From contig JAVYIG010000884.1 in assembly GCA_035222895.1 (NCBI GenBank), forward strand, positions 248,001 through 312,000: a DNA stretch of 64,000 nt, read 5' to 3'. Source of the DNA: Strongylocentrotus droebachiensis. Taxonomy: Eukaryota; Echinodermata; Echinoidea; Camarodonta; Strongylocentrotidae. A program made the translations under genes and the position numbers. This document shows, piece by piece, positions 46,088 to 59,500 of this stretch. Each line of letters begins with the position of its first letter. Position 1 is the first letter of the stretch. The notes under the pieces were generated by a model, which ran no database searches, was not told where the DNA came from, and saw nothing but the letters and a program-made list of their open reading frames with translations.

Positions 46088-46148
46088 CCTCTTCTTGCCA
46101 CCGCTGGGCCCGAGGGGCCTTGACTGCCTTCTTGGAGCCTTTCTTAGC
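46088..46148 (-). pseudogene. Histone H2B N-terminal tail fragment
   Basis: The minus strand encodes AKKGSKKAVKAPR and then, after one extra base, PSGGKKR. These are residues of the lysine-rich amino tail of sea-urchin H2B as I remember it. The globular domain is absent and the frame is shifted, so it is a pseudogene scrap. It has no poly(A) tail that I can see. Confidence 0.65.
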
Positions 46149-46235
46149 ATCTATCCGGTCTTTATAACAGGTCCATTATTCAGCTCCATATCTTTCCATC
46201 TATTTTAAGACCATATAATTTCTGCTTGTCCTTAA

Positions 46236-46767
46236 AGGTACTATGTCCCTTTTGCAGCCAAACTCAAATTCTGTAGAACTTTGCAGGAATTATGAATATG
46301 TCATGTATGTCCTATCTGTGAAATTTAAACGTTATCAGTGTCCTCATATTCAAATTATGCAAGGAAACCCGTTTACTTGCTAGACTTCACTGTCAGAAAC
46401 TATTGAGTGACTGACTGGCTTTTTTTCTTCTTTGGTAATAACATACATGAAAAGAGTTGTAAAGGGTACATGAGCATTTGTCTACATCAATAACCCACTT
46501 CTTGTGATGGCCAAGATTAAACTGATTGAATCTTTGCGCAGCATAAAACGTATGACCATTCGGTACAATTGTCTGAAAATCAAGACTATTACTTTTGGGC
46601 TCTATAGCCCTAAAGTCGATTTGACAACTAATAGTCATTATTTTTCCACTTGAAGACATTTTCAAGCCCCATCTTTTTTAGGGAAGTTCTAAATAAGTAT
46701 TATCTTTCAAATGCAGTTGGAATTTAACTTTTTCATTTTTTTGGCCTGCAAATGGGACATAGTACCT
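46236..46767. mobile_element. 532-bp MITE with TTAA flanks, family C, copy 1
   Basis: TTAA (46232-46235 and 46768-46771) borders inverted ends AGGTACTATGTCCC and GGGACATAGTACCT. Copy 2 is at 61912-62450 and is nearly the same throughout. Both keep a minus-strand frame of about 90 codons (GHTFYAAQRFNQFNLGHHKK). The likeness may be recent mobility rather than selection. Confidence 0.85.
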
Positions 46768-46771
46768 TTAA

Positions 46772-47490
46772 TATAATCCTATCATTGGAGAGAGGCCTCC
46801 AGCTGACAGATTTTTGTTTGATTTGTCACAGGGCCATACTTTTACCAATAAAACATTCACAATGCTTTTTGTAGTCTCATAGAAATACCAATGACTCTTG
46901 CTTAATCTGCTCTTTGACATGGGGAATTCAATCGATCCCTGTGCGGGGATCACTTCATTTTGGAGTGGAAATCAACGCTAAATATATCATTATTGCAAAC
47001 CACATGGCGTAAAACAAAAATAATTCTTTTAGCTCTTATTCTGTACATTAAGACAAACCAATCAGGCCGTTATTCCCATCAAAAATACACAATGAACCTC
47101 CTACGTTCTTTGTGCAGGCAGCTAACACCTTTTTTAATTATAGCAGCAGCATTTACACTGCAAGCTAATAGGATGCAACCGCAGCATCTAAAATAAACTG
47201 CAAGTGCAGCACTTTCACTGCCATTGTTGACTATTCTACGTTGCCATTGCAGCGACTGAAATCAACACGCTTAAACGCTTAAATGTTGTTATGAAGTTGA
47301 GCGGGTTCTTTCTATCAAACGCAACAAATTTGTTGTATTACTTAATAATAAGAGACATGTGCAACTGATATAACAATGTTTGTTTTACCGATATGTCACA
47401 ACATGTTCTTTGTTCAAATCTATTGTTTTGTTCTTGCTCAAGAATGATTGAATAACAATTTTCTTTGGAAAAAAAGAAGAAAGAACTTAC
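46772..47490. other. Spacer left of the last visible MED25 exon
   Basis: AT-rich, no gene seen; short frames at 46960-47196 and 47338-47643 lack motifs. This should be the beginning of the next MED25 intron. Confidence 0.4.
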
Positions 47491-47565
47491 CTGGTGCTCC
47501 TCCCTGACCCTGGCTTGCAATAGACTGTGTTGTAGGAACCTTGAATTTGGTGTTTGGGCTTTGAC
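47491..47565 (-). CDS. MED25 coding exon 8, last one visible
   Basis: 75 bases encoding [20 protein letters not shown] and GGAPG, between a good tract TTTTTTATCAG and donor GTAAGT. Phase 1 out, so at least one more exon must follow to the left. Confidence 0.65.
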
Positions 47566-50500
47566 CTGATAAAAAAGGAGGAGAAACAACAATCTGAGAC
47601 CATTTAATATACCAATACACCTCCCCTTGTCCACCCCTTCCAATATTTGGATTCATGCCGCAAGTTCCAGACTGGTATTCAATTAAGATAAAATACTCAT
47701 ATTTCAAACTTAGATTGAATACCATCCCTGGAAATAGTCACTCCTATTAAAGTGTATATTTTCTTTTAGTACAAGTAATTAAATTTAGAATTAACCAACA
47801 TCTTTCACAGAATGAAGTCTGGAGCAAATGGCCCCATAGCAAATGTGAGGATGACCATCTTTAGTACAGAGACATATTTGTATGTGTGTTGCAGGGCCGC
47901 AGTATTTGAAATTACAAACAAGGACAACTACAAAAGTGAAATGGGATCTAATCAACTAGAAAGAGAGAAAGACAAATGAAATGAAAGAATGATTAGTGGA
48001 TTGAAGTTTAAATAATTAAATGGTTGCATGAATTAATGTAGGAATGATGGAATGGATGAAAGAAAGACTGATTAACGGATTGAGTTTATGATTTCAGGCT
48101 TGAATGATTCAATATCTGTGGTGAATGATAAGAAGAACGAAAGAATTCTAAAATGATAAATGATTAAGCGAGTAACATGATGAATGATAGAATGAGTGAT
48201 ACATGTAAATGACTTTAAATAAATGGTTCAAATGGTACACAGATTATCACATACAAAACACATCAAGGCCCGAATTCACAAAGGAGGTTTGGCGACAAAC
48301 CTAGGTTTATGTGTGTCATATGACGCGTTTTGACGCGTTTTTACAAACCGCGTCATGTGACACACATAAACCTAGGTCTGTCGACAAATCTCCTTTGTGA
48401 ATTTGGGCCCAAGAGTTTGTAAGTAAAGGTTAATAAAGGCAGTTTCCTACCCGGGCTATTCTTCATGCCACCAGAGGGCAGTGTTCGTCTCGGCGATGCG
48501 TTCCCGGGCACCTGTTTAATACTCTCTTTGCTTTCAGGCACACGCTCTGATGGGTCAATGATAGAAAGATGGAGAAGAGAATCATATGAGGCTTTCAAAC
48601 AGAAGCGAGAAGAAAATTTAGGATAGAAAAAAAAAGAGGGTTAGCAAATGAATGGAGGGGAAAAGTTAGAATCGCTGCAAAGAGAAGTTGGAGAAAACAC
48701 TACTGGGAGATTCAGTGCAATGCTACCACATGACTTATATTTTCTTCTTTTTATTTCCATAGAAAATTGTGGTTGAACAATAGGATTACAAAAAATTGGA
48801 TTACCAACATGGGTGAAAAGAATCGCTGAAAGCATCTGGTGAAAAAGACTATTGGGAGATTCACTTTATATAGAAACACTTAATATCCATTTCTTTCAGT
48901 AGAAAATGGGGATAGAAAAATAGGTTCACCCAGAGAAAAGTTGAAATTGTTGAAAATATTTGGAGAAAATAGTATTACATGTAGGTAATACCATGCAGTG
49001 TATAATACACTACAAACGTCATTTATCCATTTATTTCAGCAAAAAATTAATGATTTCTTGAAATGACCATTGATATAAGGTAATACAGAGTTTTGGAAAA
49101 TTTTGAAAATTGGCTGGATAAAGATTCTTTACACTTTTTAGATATGTGGATGCCCCTGTGGATATATTATAAGCACTAAAAAAAATTAGCCCCTAAAACA
49201 TTTCTGCTTTTAAGAAAAATTCAATATCAAAATTTACTGGTGCTCCCAGTAAATTTTGATAATTTTCAAATGGTGCCTACGGCCATACAATAGTAGCTGC
49301 GACCATGAAAATGTCAGAATATGTAGTTGTGATATATAATTTCCAAACAGCAATAGCCAATTGGTGATTTTAGTCAAAAAACAATGTTTCATAGCTAAAT
49401 TAATATCTTAACCTTGAGAGGGATCTATACAACGAAAAGAGTTTTATTATTTACGATTTCATCACTTTAGACTCAATTTCAACCGCGACAACGGTCACTG
49501 AATATTGTAGGATCGCATATGTTTCCAATGTTCATCTGAACCAAATTCATGACCCCATACCAAAACTTTGTAATACCTTTAATGGCACTGATATCATAAC
49601 TAAATTGTTATCACATTTTTATTTTGGGGGAAAATTGCACAGAATGGACATATCACAGCCTTTGATATATATGTAATTCTTTTTCCTTCTTTTTGGTTGT
49701 TAATATTTTCCAAAAAAAGCCTGAGATGCTATGTTCTGTGGAGGAAGAGTTTGAGAGATTTGTTTTGTTTAGGAAGAAGTAAGAGGCAGAATTATCACAC
49801 AAGCAAAGCCATTAGAGTTTTTTCCAAAGTCTAAAATCCCGGCAGAGCTTTTTTTTGTTTTTTAAGCAAGAAGATTGTTAGAGCAAAATTGAATTGATAA
49901 TAAGCTTGTTTGTTAATTTACATTTTATTTAACAAACCATTCACAAATGTCCAAAGTATTTTTTTTTTAAATCACAAAGGAAGATTCTTATTATAGCACT
50001 CATAATAAAGAGGTGTAAATATCATCATTTCAATATCAATATTAAAAAAATAGAATCTGAATAGAAAATACCAATGTCAGCCTAGATCTAAGACTTACAA
50101 CAAACAGAGGTACAATTAAGTTTTTTACATTGTATCCCTTTTTTACTTTGTATCAATGTTGCCATTCTATTGTACCTTCTATTGTATGTTTAAGCCGCAA
50201 ATAAATAATAATAATAATAATAATAATTGGAGCTCAAAACCTTTGAGGAGATTAAAAGTTCTCTGTCGAAGCAAAAATCTCTCTTCAGGACAATCTGGTG
50301 CGCAAAGCAGAACCTCATATAACACTAAACACTGGTCGTCATATCTCAAAGATCAAAGCTCTTCAGTGAAATACGTTTTTTCTATACATTTTTAAAACAT
50401 AACACTGGTATGACGGTTTAAGCACCTAGTTTGAGGCTACAGTTAACAACTAAATTATTTATATCCTTACCAAGTTTTGTAATTTGTCTAAGTATGTGAA

Positions 50501-53500
50501 CAATTTGTTTGTGGTGATTTAGGTTTCTCAAGAATGTGGCATATTAAAACTTGCATCTAAAAGTATCCAACAAAGATCCCAATTCCACCTTTCATTCTTG
50601 CATTACCAAAAACACTATGAACATCAAATTCACAAGGGGTATGAATAATTTAGTTGTCAATAGTATACAATAACATGCTTTTAAACATCTAATGGGGCGT
50701 TGCAGGAAAGTTGAGTTGCACAATCGACTGCTAATATAAATTGCAAATTTTGCAACTGATATATCAAACGCAACATGCAATCAATCGCAACTTTCTGTTG
50801 CAAGAAGCTAGCTAGCAATCAATTGCAAAGTCACGCTTGATTTGCGATCAATTGCAAGACTTACGCTAGATATTTGCGCTTGATATCAAGCGTAACTCTT
50901 TCTTGCAACAGGATTGATCGTAAGTTGCGATCAATTGCAAATTTGCAATTAATCCCAAGGCTTACACATGATTTAAAGGATTTGCGATAAGGCTTACAAC
51001 AGGGTTAGGTGTTTACCTTGGAGCTCGAAACCCTTGAGAAGAATGAGATGTCTTTCGTCTTTGGCGTAATCCTTGTTCGGTACCACCTGGAGCTCCGCGC
51101 AGGACTTGTCGTAGAGACGCTGTAGGACTCCAAGCTTACGGGGTGACATGACGGACAGGTTGACATTGCGCTGTATTAAAAGCAATGTAAAACAATCAAT
51201 GAGATCAATGTAACCTCGAAAATATGTAAAATGCACCATGGAAGAGCCTTGTATAGTCTGCTAGTGTTATCAGATCAACTTCATCATCTCCATCATTTGC
51301 TAGGTACACAGCTCATTAGCATAAATGAGATGAAATGGAACTCAAAGATATGCAGAATACACCATGGAATAGCTTCGTATATTTGCTGGTGTTAAAAGAT
51401 AAGCTTTATCATTATCTATATAAGGCTTCCAAGTGGTACAATAAATCAGTGTATTCAAGGTCTTTGGTACAGTACCTGGATGACTGACCAGTATCATTTT
51501 CGTATTGCTTAGTCATCTGGGAACTTCAACTATCGATATCGCTATTACACACACAAAAAAGCCATATTTACAGAGGTAAGTCAAATTTAGTTTTTTGGCT
51601 AGTCAGCCTGATATAGATAAGGATAATAATAGACTAATTTGCCAGTTGAGCAAGATTGTCTTCTACATTTCCTCAGGGAAAGAAAGAAATGACGGAACAA
51701 ACATACCTCTCCCATGAGAACCGCAAGCTGCTCAGCTGTATAACCGCTGTAATGACCGCATTCCATGGCAGGAATGGAGAATGGAGGGGAGTTTGTGATC
51801 AGGATACACATCTTATCAATCTTGGTCCTGGTTAAAAAGAAAGGAAAACAACAGCAAATTAGTAAGTTGTTGACGAGAAAGAGGTGGGTGGGTAGACGAA
51901 ATGGGCTTTGAATGGTTGGCCCTGGGGCCCGTCTTACAAAGAGTTGATATCAATCGCAACTTATTTGCAATTGATATCAATCGCAACTATGTACATAAGA
52001 GATAGGAGACTGCAAATTTGGGATTGATTGGAGGACTTGCGAATGATTTGGATCAATCACAACTCTTTGTAAGACGGGGCCCTGAACTCATACTGCTTCT
52101 TACCCGATCTTCATTTGATCAAATATCTGCATGACCCCTCGACGAGGTGGGGGCGGATAGAAGAAATGGGCTTTGAATCTCAGTTTGGATGTTTGGTTTG
52201 GATGAACTCTCCCTGCTTCTCTCATGATCTTCATATGATCAAATATCTGCATGGCCCTTCATCTATGACTCTCACCCTCCCAACCTATCCACTTCCCCCT
52301 ACCAAAGTACAACTTTCCCTATAACACAAACATCCTATTGAGTTACCACAAGGACGGACAACTTGCCTAAGCTCACCCTGCCTCTCTCCTTACCTTCATA
52401 TGATCAAAATATGCATGGTCCTCATAGTCCTTCATCTATGACTCTCACCCTCCCAACTTATCCACTTTCCCACACCAAGTACAGCTTACCCAATAACATA
52501 GCTACATGTACAGCATCCTCCCTCTACCTTGCAAGGACAGTTGATTTGTCTAAACTCACCCTTCTTCTCTCCTTACATCGTGTATCTTCATATGTGACCC
52601 GGCACCACAAAACCACCAAAAAGTTGCAAAAAATTATTTTCCTGATTTCATCTGATTATAAAAGAAGAAGTTCTCCTCATTAAAATGGTATATTACTTGT
52701 CCAAATTGAAGCTTCCTAACCCTTTCAATTTAGTGAATGAAAAGAGCTGGTGAGGGAGGTTACTGGTATTAAATTGTGAGAAAGAGAGCTTTAAAGTTTG
52801 GGGCTATTCAAGCATGCGGAGCAAGCAAACCACAGGGAAATCAATAGAAGGGTGAATCAAAAGGCCATAGCAACCAATATGAAGAGATTTTCGGATTAGG
52901 CTGAAATTTGGCCTGATGGTCAAACATAGTCTGTTCATTATGTTTCTGAGGTTTCAATGTGTGGACTTAAGTCTTTCAAAAGTTATTATGTTGTAAATGT
53001 ATAGAGTTGTAATTGGACAGATTAAGTGAACTGCAACATAGTGCCGAGACACCTGCACTAGACAATGCCTATTCATGGTGGACCCGGAGTCTTTTTGTTC
53101 CCCCTTACATAACACTGCTTGTCACCTATCTTGTTTTGTATACATCTGGGCAATTATTTGTAACCACATTATGAACTTGCTTTATACTTAATTCCCATAC
53201 TGTTTTCTTTCTCACAGGAGGTTCAAAGTATTTTTACTATGACTGCGTTGGTGCACCCCGGTACCATCCCACGGCTCTGCTCACGTACAAAACCTGGCAT
53301 TGTAACGACGTTGTAGACTTTTTCGCAACTTGTCACTCTCAAATGTATAAAATATAATAATGTTCTTACTCTTGATCAACAAATTCTGGATATGTACAAT
53401 CAAGCTACTCGAAGTCGTTAACGGAGAATATAAGACGAACGCAATTCTGGAACTCGGATGTGAAAGCGGATACAAACAAAATGGCGCGCCGCACTGATTG

Positions 53501-56500
53501 CTATAACGGACCAATCACAGCCCGCGTAGCACGACCCGTTAGCAACGACCGACCATTTCCGGACTACGATAATTTCGCTCGGGAAAAGTGATCAAATTTT
53601 GGAAGAGACCGAAGGCTGTGCGAAAAAAACTGGTCTAGAAAAACCGTTTAAAACACATCTTCTACTATGTTTTAGACTTCCAAATTTTGATACTAGGTAC
53701 AGAAAAGACCACTCTTTCAGAAAATGCAAAAAAACAAAAATCTATTTTTTTCACCTAAATTGACATTTTAGCTGATTACGGAGAATCGCTGGTTGCGACT
53801 TTTTGTTGGTTTTGTGGTGCCGGGTCACATATGATCAAATATCTGCATTCCACTCCTAGTTCATCAGCTATGACTCTCACCCTCCTATCCTCTTCCCCAC
53901 CCCAAGTACACCCATTAAAATAACTGTCCTATTGAATGACTACCCCACCCCTCCCCCTGCACGGCATGGACGGTTGATTTGTCTGAACTCACCTTGCTTC
54001 TCTCCTGATCTTCATATGATCAAATATCTGCATTGCCCCTCCAAGTCCTTCAGCCAACAGACTGTGGCTCTCACCACCTCCACCAATAAACCTACAAACA
54101 AAGACACATAGATACTAATTGGCCCAAATTCACAAAGGAGGTTTAACTTAACCCATGGTTTAACCTGATTTACATAGCTCATGGTTTAAAAGTTAGCGCA
54201 AAATAAGCCTTGCCTTGCCTTGCGCGCGTCTAATATTGGACCTCTGAATGTGTCGCACTTATTTTGCACTAATTTTAGACAATGGGTTATGTAAATGAAG
54301 ATTTACACCATGGGTTAAATTTAAACCTCCTTTGTGAATTCGGGCCATTGAGTTTCAAAGATTAAATCGTGAACTGTAGTGAAGAGGTACGATTCATATA
54401 ACTACAAACCACTAAGAATTCTATGTGCTCAAAGAGACATCGCAGGAATAGAGATGAATCCATAGTGACAATACACCTTTTTAGATGTACAATCATCACG
54501 TTTCATCTTTCATTTTGTGAGGTGGTTGAATATATGCACATGTACATGTACATGTAGGTGAAATCTTAGAACAACAAAACAAGTAGTATGAGGTTTTTTA
54601 TATAATGGTGTGACAGAAAAGGTTCAGCAGGGCCCCATCTTATCAAGAGTTGCGATTGATCCAAATCAAAAGCAAGACCTCTTATCAATCGCAAGGAGTT
54701 GCCACTAATTTCAATTGCAAATAAGACAGGGCCCAGGGCCCCCTCTTACAAAGAGTTGATATCAATCGCAACTATGTACGTAAGAGATAGGAGACTAAAA
54801 AATTGTGATTGATTGGAGGACTTGCGATCGATTCGGATCAATTTTAAGTCTTTTCAATAGGACAAACTTACAGTATTTTATCGAGTGTCCTCATGAACTC
54901 CTTTGCATTGCTTGTTGGTGTTGTACAGCTGATGGCAGGCCCAGGAAAACAGTCCACGCTGTTGAACACCACAAGACTGAATACAGTCTTCTCATACTGA
55001 TGAAGCAAACAAACAAAAATATCAGATAATTAAAAATGGCTTCAAGGCCCCAAAACACACAGATAAGTTAGTAATTGATTGCTATTTTGCAACTAACCAT
55101 GATGTACAATCAATTGCTTGTACGATCGATTAATCAATTGCTAAGTTTTGTGTTACAGGGCCCAGAATCCTGTTTCGCAATGATAGGTTAAAAAACTTGC
55201 AATGATATCTGTTATAAGCTACCAATTTCAGTAGATTTGATTACATGTAGCTGAGATCAAATTTGTAATCAAATCTTGGCACTTGTTACAGATTACAAAG
55301 TTTTATGAAACAGGGCCAAGCCGCCAAGAGGTATAGATAAGATAGGAACTCTACACATAATAAAAGATTTATTGTGGCCTGTCATGTGCAGGTGTTTTTA
55401 GATGTTTGTTAACTACCTACATGTAGTTGATCTGCTGTGAAATTGTCTTAGCATAGCATATAACTATATATGAAACACATCCCTGATGTAGTGATGCAAG
55501 ACATCAAATTTGCAGGTCTTTGATGATGATCAGCTGTAGTATTGAAGATATGTTGATACATGGGTCATCTCTAGAAAATATCATCAAAAGTAGTTTACAT
55601 ACAAAAGATCTATTTCCTTGCTCCAGAGTACAATATGCACTAGCTTCTTTTTGTCAATTAACACCAAAGATTCAATAAGAGGGGTGACATGAATGCGTCT
55701 ACTGGTAATTAATAGTTGAGCAGAAATATTGTCTATTTATTTTCTTTTATTAGCACCGCATCTGATGCATCTTAAAGCCCCACTGTCCTACTTGTAGCTA
55801 CTTGCATGCTCCCTCTATATAGAAAACAATGCCTTAGCGGTGCCCATTGGTCCCCATGATCCTCTTTTTCTTATGTTAATTGAGAGCTGAGTTGATGACA
55901 TAGCCACCTGTCATTGACAACGCTGTGTGGTCTAATCCCTCCGGGCTAAACTAGTACAGCCGGCCTTTAATAAATCATGTTCATACTTACATCTCCAGTA
56001 AAGTCTGAGTCTATGAGTGGGCCACCGTTGAAATGCCTGCAAACACGAAACAAATAGAGAATAGTCATGTACCAATGATTACATTTTTTTTTTAAAGAAT
56101 GAAAAGTATATTAATTATTATAATAAAAACAATGATACTATTAATTGATTTATTCTTGTCCAAAAAAGTGGAAATGCATCTTGAATTGAATCAAGGTTTA
56201 TTGAAAAAACATGTGTCGCAGGGCCCTCAGGGAGAACAGTTTGAATACTGATGAGGCTACCCTGGGTAAACAAGACATATTATTGGGTGATACGTATGAA
56301 ATATACGTATCACCTTTTGATTTCGTCAAGATTTGTTTTTATTATTATTTTTTTATTTTTTTATTATTATTCTTCCTCGAATTTGTTCGCAAGATATCTC
56401 AAGAACGAATAAAGCTATTATCATGGAACTTGTAATGATGATAGATTATTAGGCTAACTTAGAACTGCGTGACTTTTCAGAGACTCAAGATTACTGTGAC

Positions 56501-59500
56501 GTCATCTAGGCGCCATTTTGTAAAAATCAACTCATGATCATATCTTCATTACAGAAAGTCTTTCCTCATTCATATTTATCATGATCAAGGTCAATATCCG
56601 TCCAATCAATATCAGTTGAAAAAACGCGCGTATGCGCGTATGTCCGCGCGTCAATGCGCGCGCAAAATTTTAAATTGCTCCAAATCATCTCAAATTCATT
56701 TTGCATACGTTTCATGCCATTATAAGCATTTTATAAAAAATCGCGCAAACGCGCATTTTCGCGCGTTTTCGTCCGTCACAGCCGAACGCAAAATAATTAC
56801 CCTTCAATTTGTTTTGACAGGATATTCCTCATATTTGTCCAAACAATTTGAAACCATGTTTATCTCTTTATCACTATTAATAATGGAATGAGCGTCTGTT
56901 CAAGGCGTATGCGCGGGTTTTGTAATACATATATATTGGCAAAAACATGCCTATAAAAAGTCCATTATAGCTCTTTGGGATGCCTAGAGACTCCCCATTC
57001 TTTTTGCATATTTGGAAAGAGTATGAGTAGGAGATATGATTTCATGTCTCATTTGGCCATTAAGTACATCGTGACATTATTGTAATAGCCTTGGAAGTCA
57101 AAATACGAATATGCACATTATGACGTCAGCATATTTATGGCAAATCGAATGTATCTCTGTAAATATTGATCAATTTTCTTCCAAATTTTGATATGTTGTA
57201 GCTGAGACAATTCTCCACAAGATCATTACCAATATTTCTTCATTTTAATGACGTCATTATGGTGAAAATTGCGATTAAAGGCGACATATTTCAGATTTTT
57301 GCTTAATATGCGTGTTATGCCTATGGGAGGTGATTGATACTACATTCCAGTCTAGACTTGTTCATTATGTTGGGTATGTACTGCGTCGAAATATCAGTTC
57401 AATGATTGGTAGGCTCTGCAATCAGGCGAAAATTTGAGCTTGTTTAATAAATTAATAGTTTAATCATATAACAATTCTCTATCGAATACCTGAAGGGGGC
57501 GTTATACCACTTTTAATCATGGTCATCGTCATTTAAAACAAAACAAAATCATCATCATCAATAACGTCATTATCGTATTTATGAATATTATCATTAGATC
57601 ATCATCGGTACACTTTCATGATACAAAATTAGCTTACGTATCACCTAATTCGTCAAAGTGACGAATTAAAGTCTAGTTATTATTATTATTGTGAATTGAT
57701 CATGTGTACAAATAAAACACTCATTACATATTTCAAACATAAATTACAGTTACAATTAATTTGTCAATATTGAAATATATATAGTTACTGTGATAAGATT
57801 GCTTGGGCAGCAAAAATAAGAAAACAAAATATAACATGAAGTCAGAAAAACGGAGAGGAGAAACATGAAGAAAAAAGCATAGGAGGAAGTTGTAGAAAAT
57901 GCATGTAAATCAACAAATATAATTTTTAAAGAGTCATTAAGACAATAAACGAATATAAAAAATAGAAAAGTACATATTCTTTTCATAACATTGTTGAAGA
58001 TTGATATTGCAAGTATTTGTATTATTGCTGAGAGAAATGGATTTAAAAAAAACAGAACAATTGTGGCACTCTAACATTCCTTTTCCACCCAGCAATTACA
58101 ACCTATAGGCCTACAATAGAATTTGAAACAAAAGGAAATACAGACATCATGCAAAACAGAGGAAACCAGACAAAATAACGATGATAATAAGTCTGGTTAA
58201 TTTGGATATCCAGTATTGCATCAGATTCCCCATGAAGAATTACCCCTGGCTTTCGACAGTCAATCTATAAAAAAATCACTATCTACTTTTATTTTTGAAC
58301 AGTTTTGTTATGATCCACTCAGTCAATAAGCTCCTGACCTCAGAGAGGCAAAAATTGTCTTATGTTGATGTTGTTTATTTTGTTCTTTTTTTAAGCCAAG
58401 TCTCCATGACTGTCAAATGGTGGATAGTCTCCCAAATCAGTTGCATGCCTCTACTGACGATGCTGTATCTATACTAGACTACCGGTTGGCCTACTATGTT
58501 AACAAATATATGGTTTATACTCCCTTTTGAAAATTTGGTTAAACATGACAATGAAGTGAGATCTACATGTGCGTTAAATATTGTGGTCAAATTCTTGGCT
58601 AATTTCAAATCAAGTGTGTTTTATGAGTAACATTAGAAAAGAAGAGTCTCGTATTCCTATACCTAGTGAACTCTTTTTGTTTGTTGTTTGTTTTTATTTT
58701 CATGATAAAAAAAGAATATACACACTGTACATGTGATGTACCATCAAAAATTTCTATGGCATTATATTGAACAACAACAAAATTACGAAGACAAGAATGT
58801 AATATTTAATAAACAAAAAAAACACAACAGATGGCTGCCTGGATAGCCCAGGATTGCCTGGATAGCCTGGATAGAAGAAAAACAAAGAAGGAAAAAAAAA
58901 AGAATTAGAAAAAGAAGACAAACAGAGATGTGAAATTGCGAATAGGTTGGGGAACGCTGTTGAACTCACGAGTCTGATTTCTGAAGCCTGATTTCTAAAA
59001 GGTAGTGCTTTGCAACTGTTGTCAGATGCCGATTGGGTGATTAATTAACTGATTACCATTTACGAAATTGATTACAATTTAAAGGCTTGGTTAGACCAAA
59101 GGCTTCAGTGTCTGATATCGACAGCTGTTCCGCTGAGACTACTTCTGGCTCCACTGAGCTGACCACCTCTAAACAACATTGAATGAAGTACATCTTAGTA
59201 CGCTTACAGAATAGGGGTAGTGAAGGAGAGGGAAAGGGTCGGTTTGACTGGACAGAGATGTATGAAAATCGCTCATTTTCTCTCCCCAATCCCATACCAG
59301 ACGGTTATTTCTGTGATCTAGGACTAGTCTAGGCTGGGTAAGCATTGAAAGTTGGACAAAAATAATTTCATAATCACATGAATTTATAAAGTCATGAATC
59401 ATGTTCACCAAATACAAATTCAAGTGAACTGAACTGAACTTCTGAAGGAGTGAAAAAGTAATCATGATAATCAGATTTTATGGGCATGTCTACTTACACT

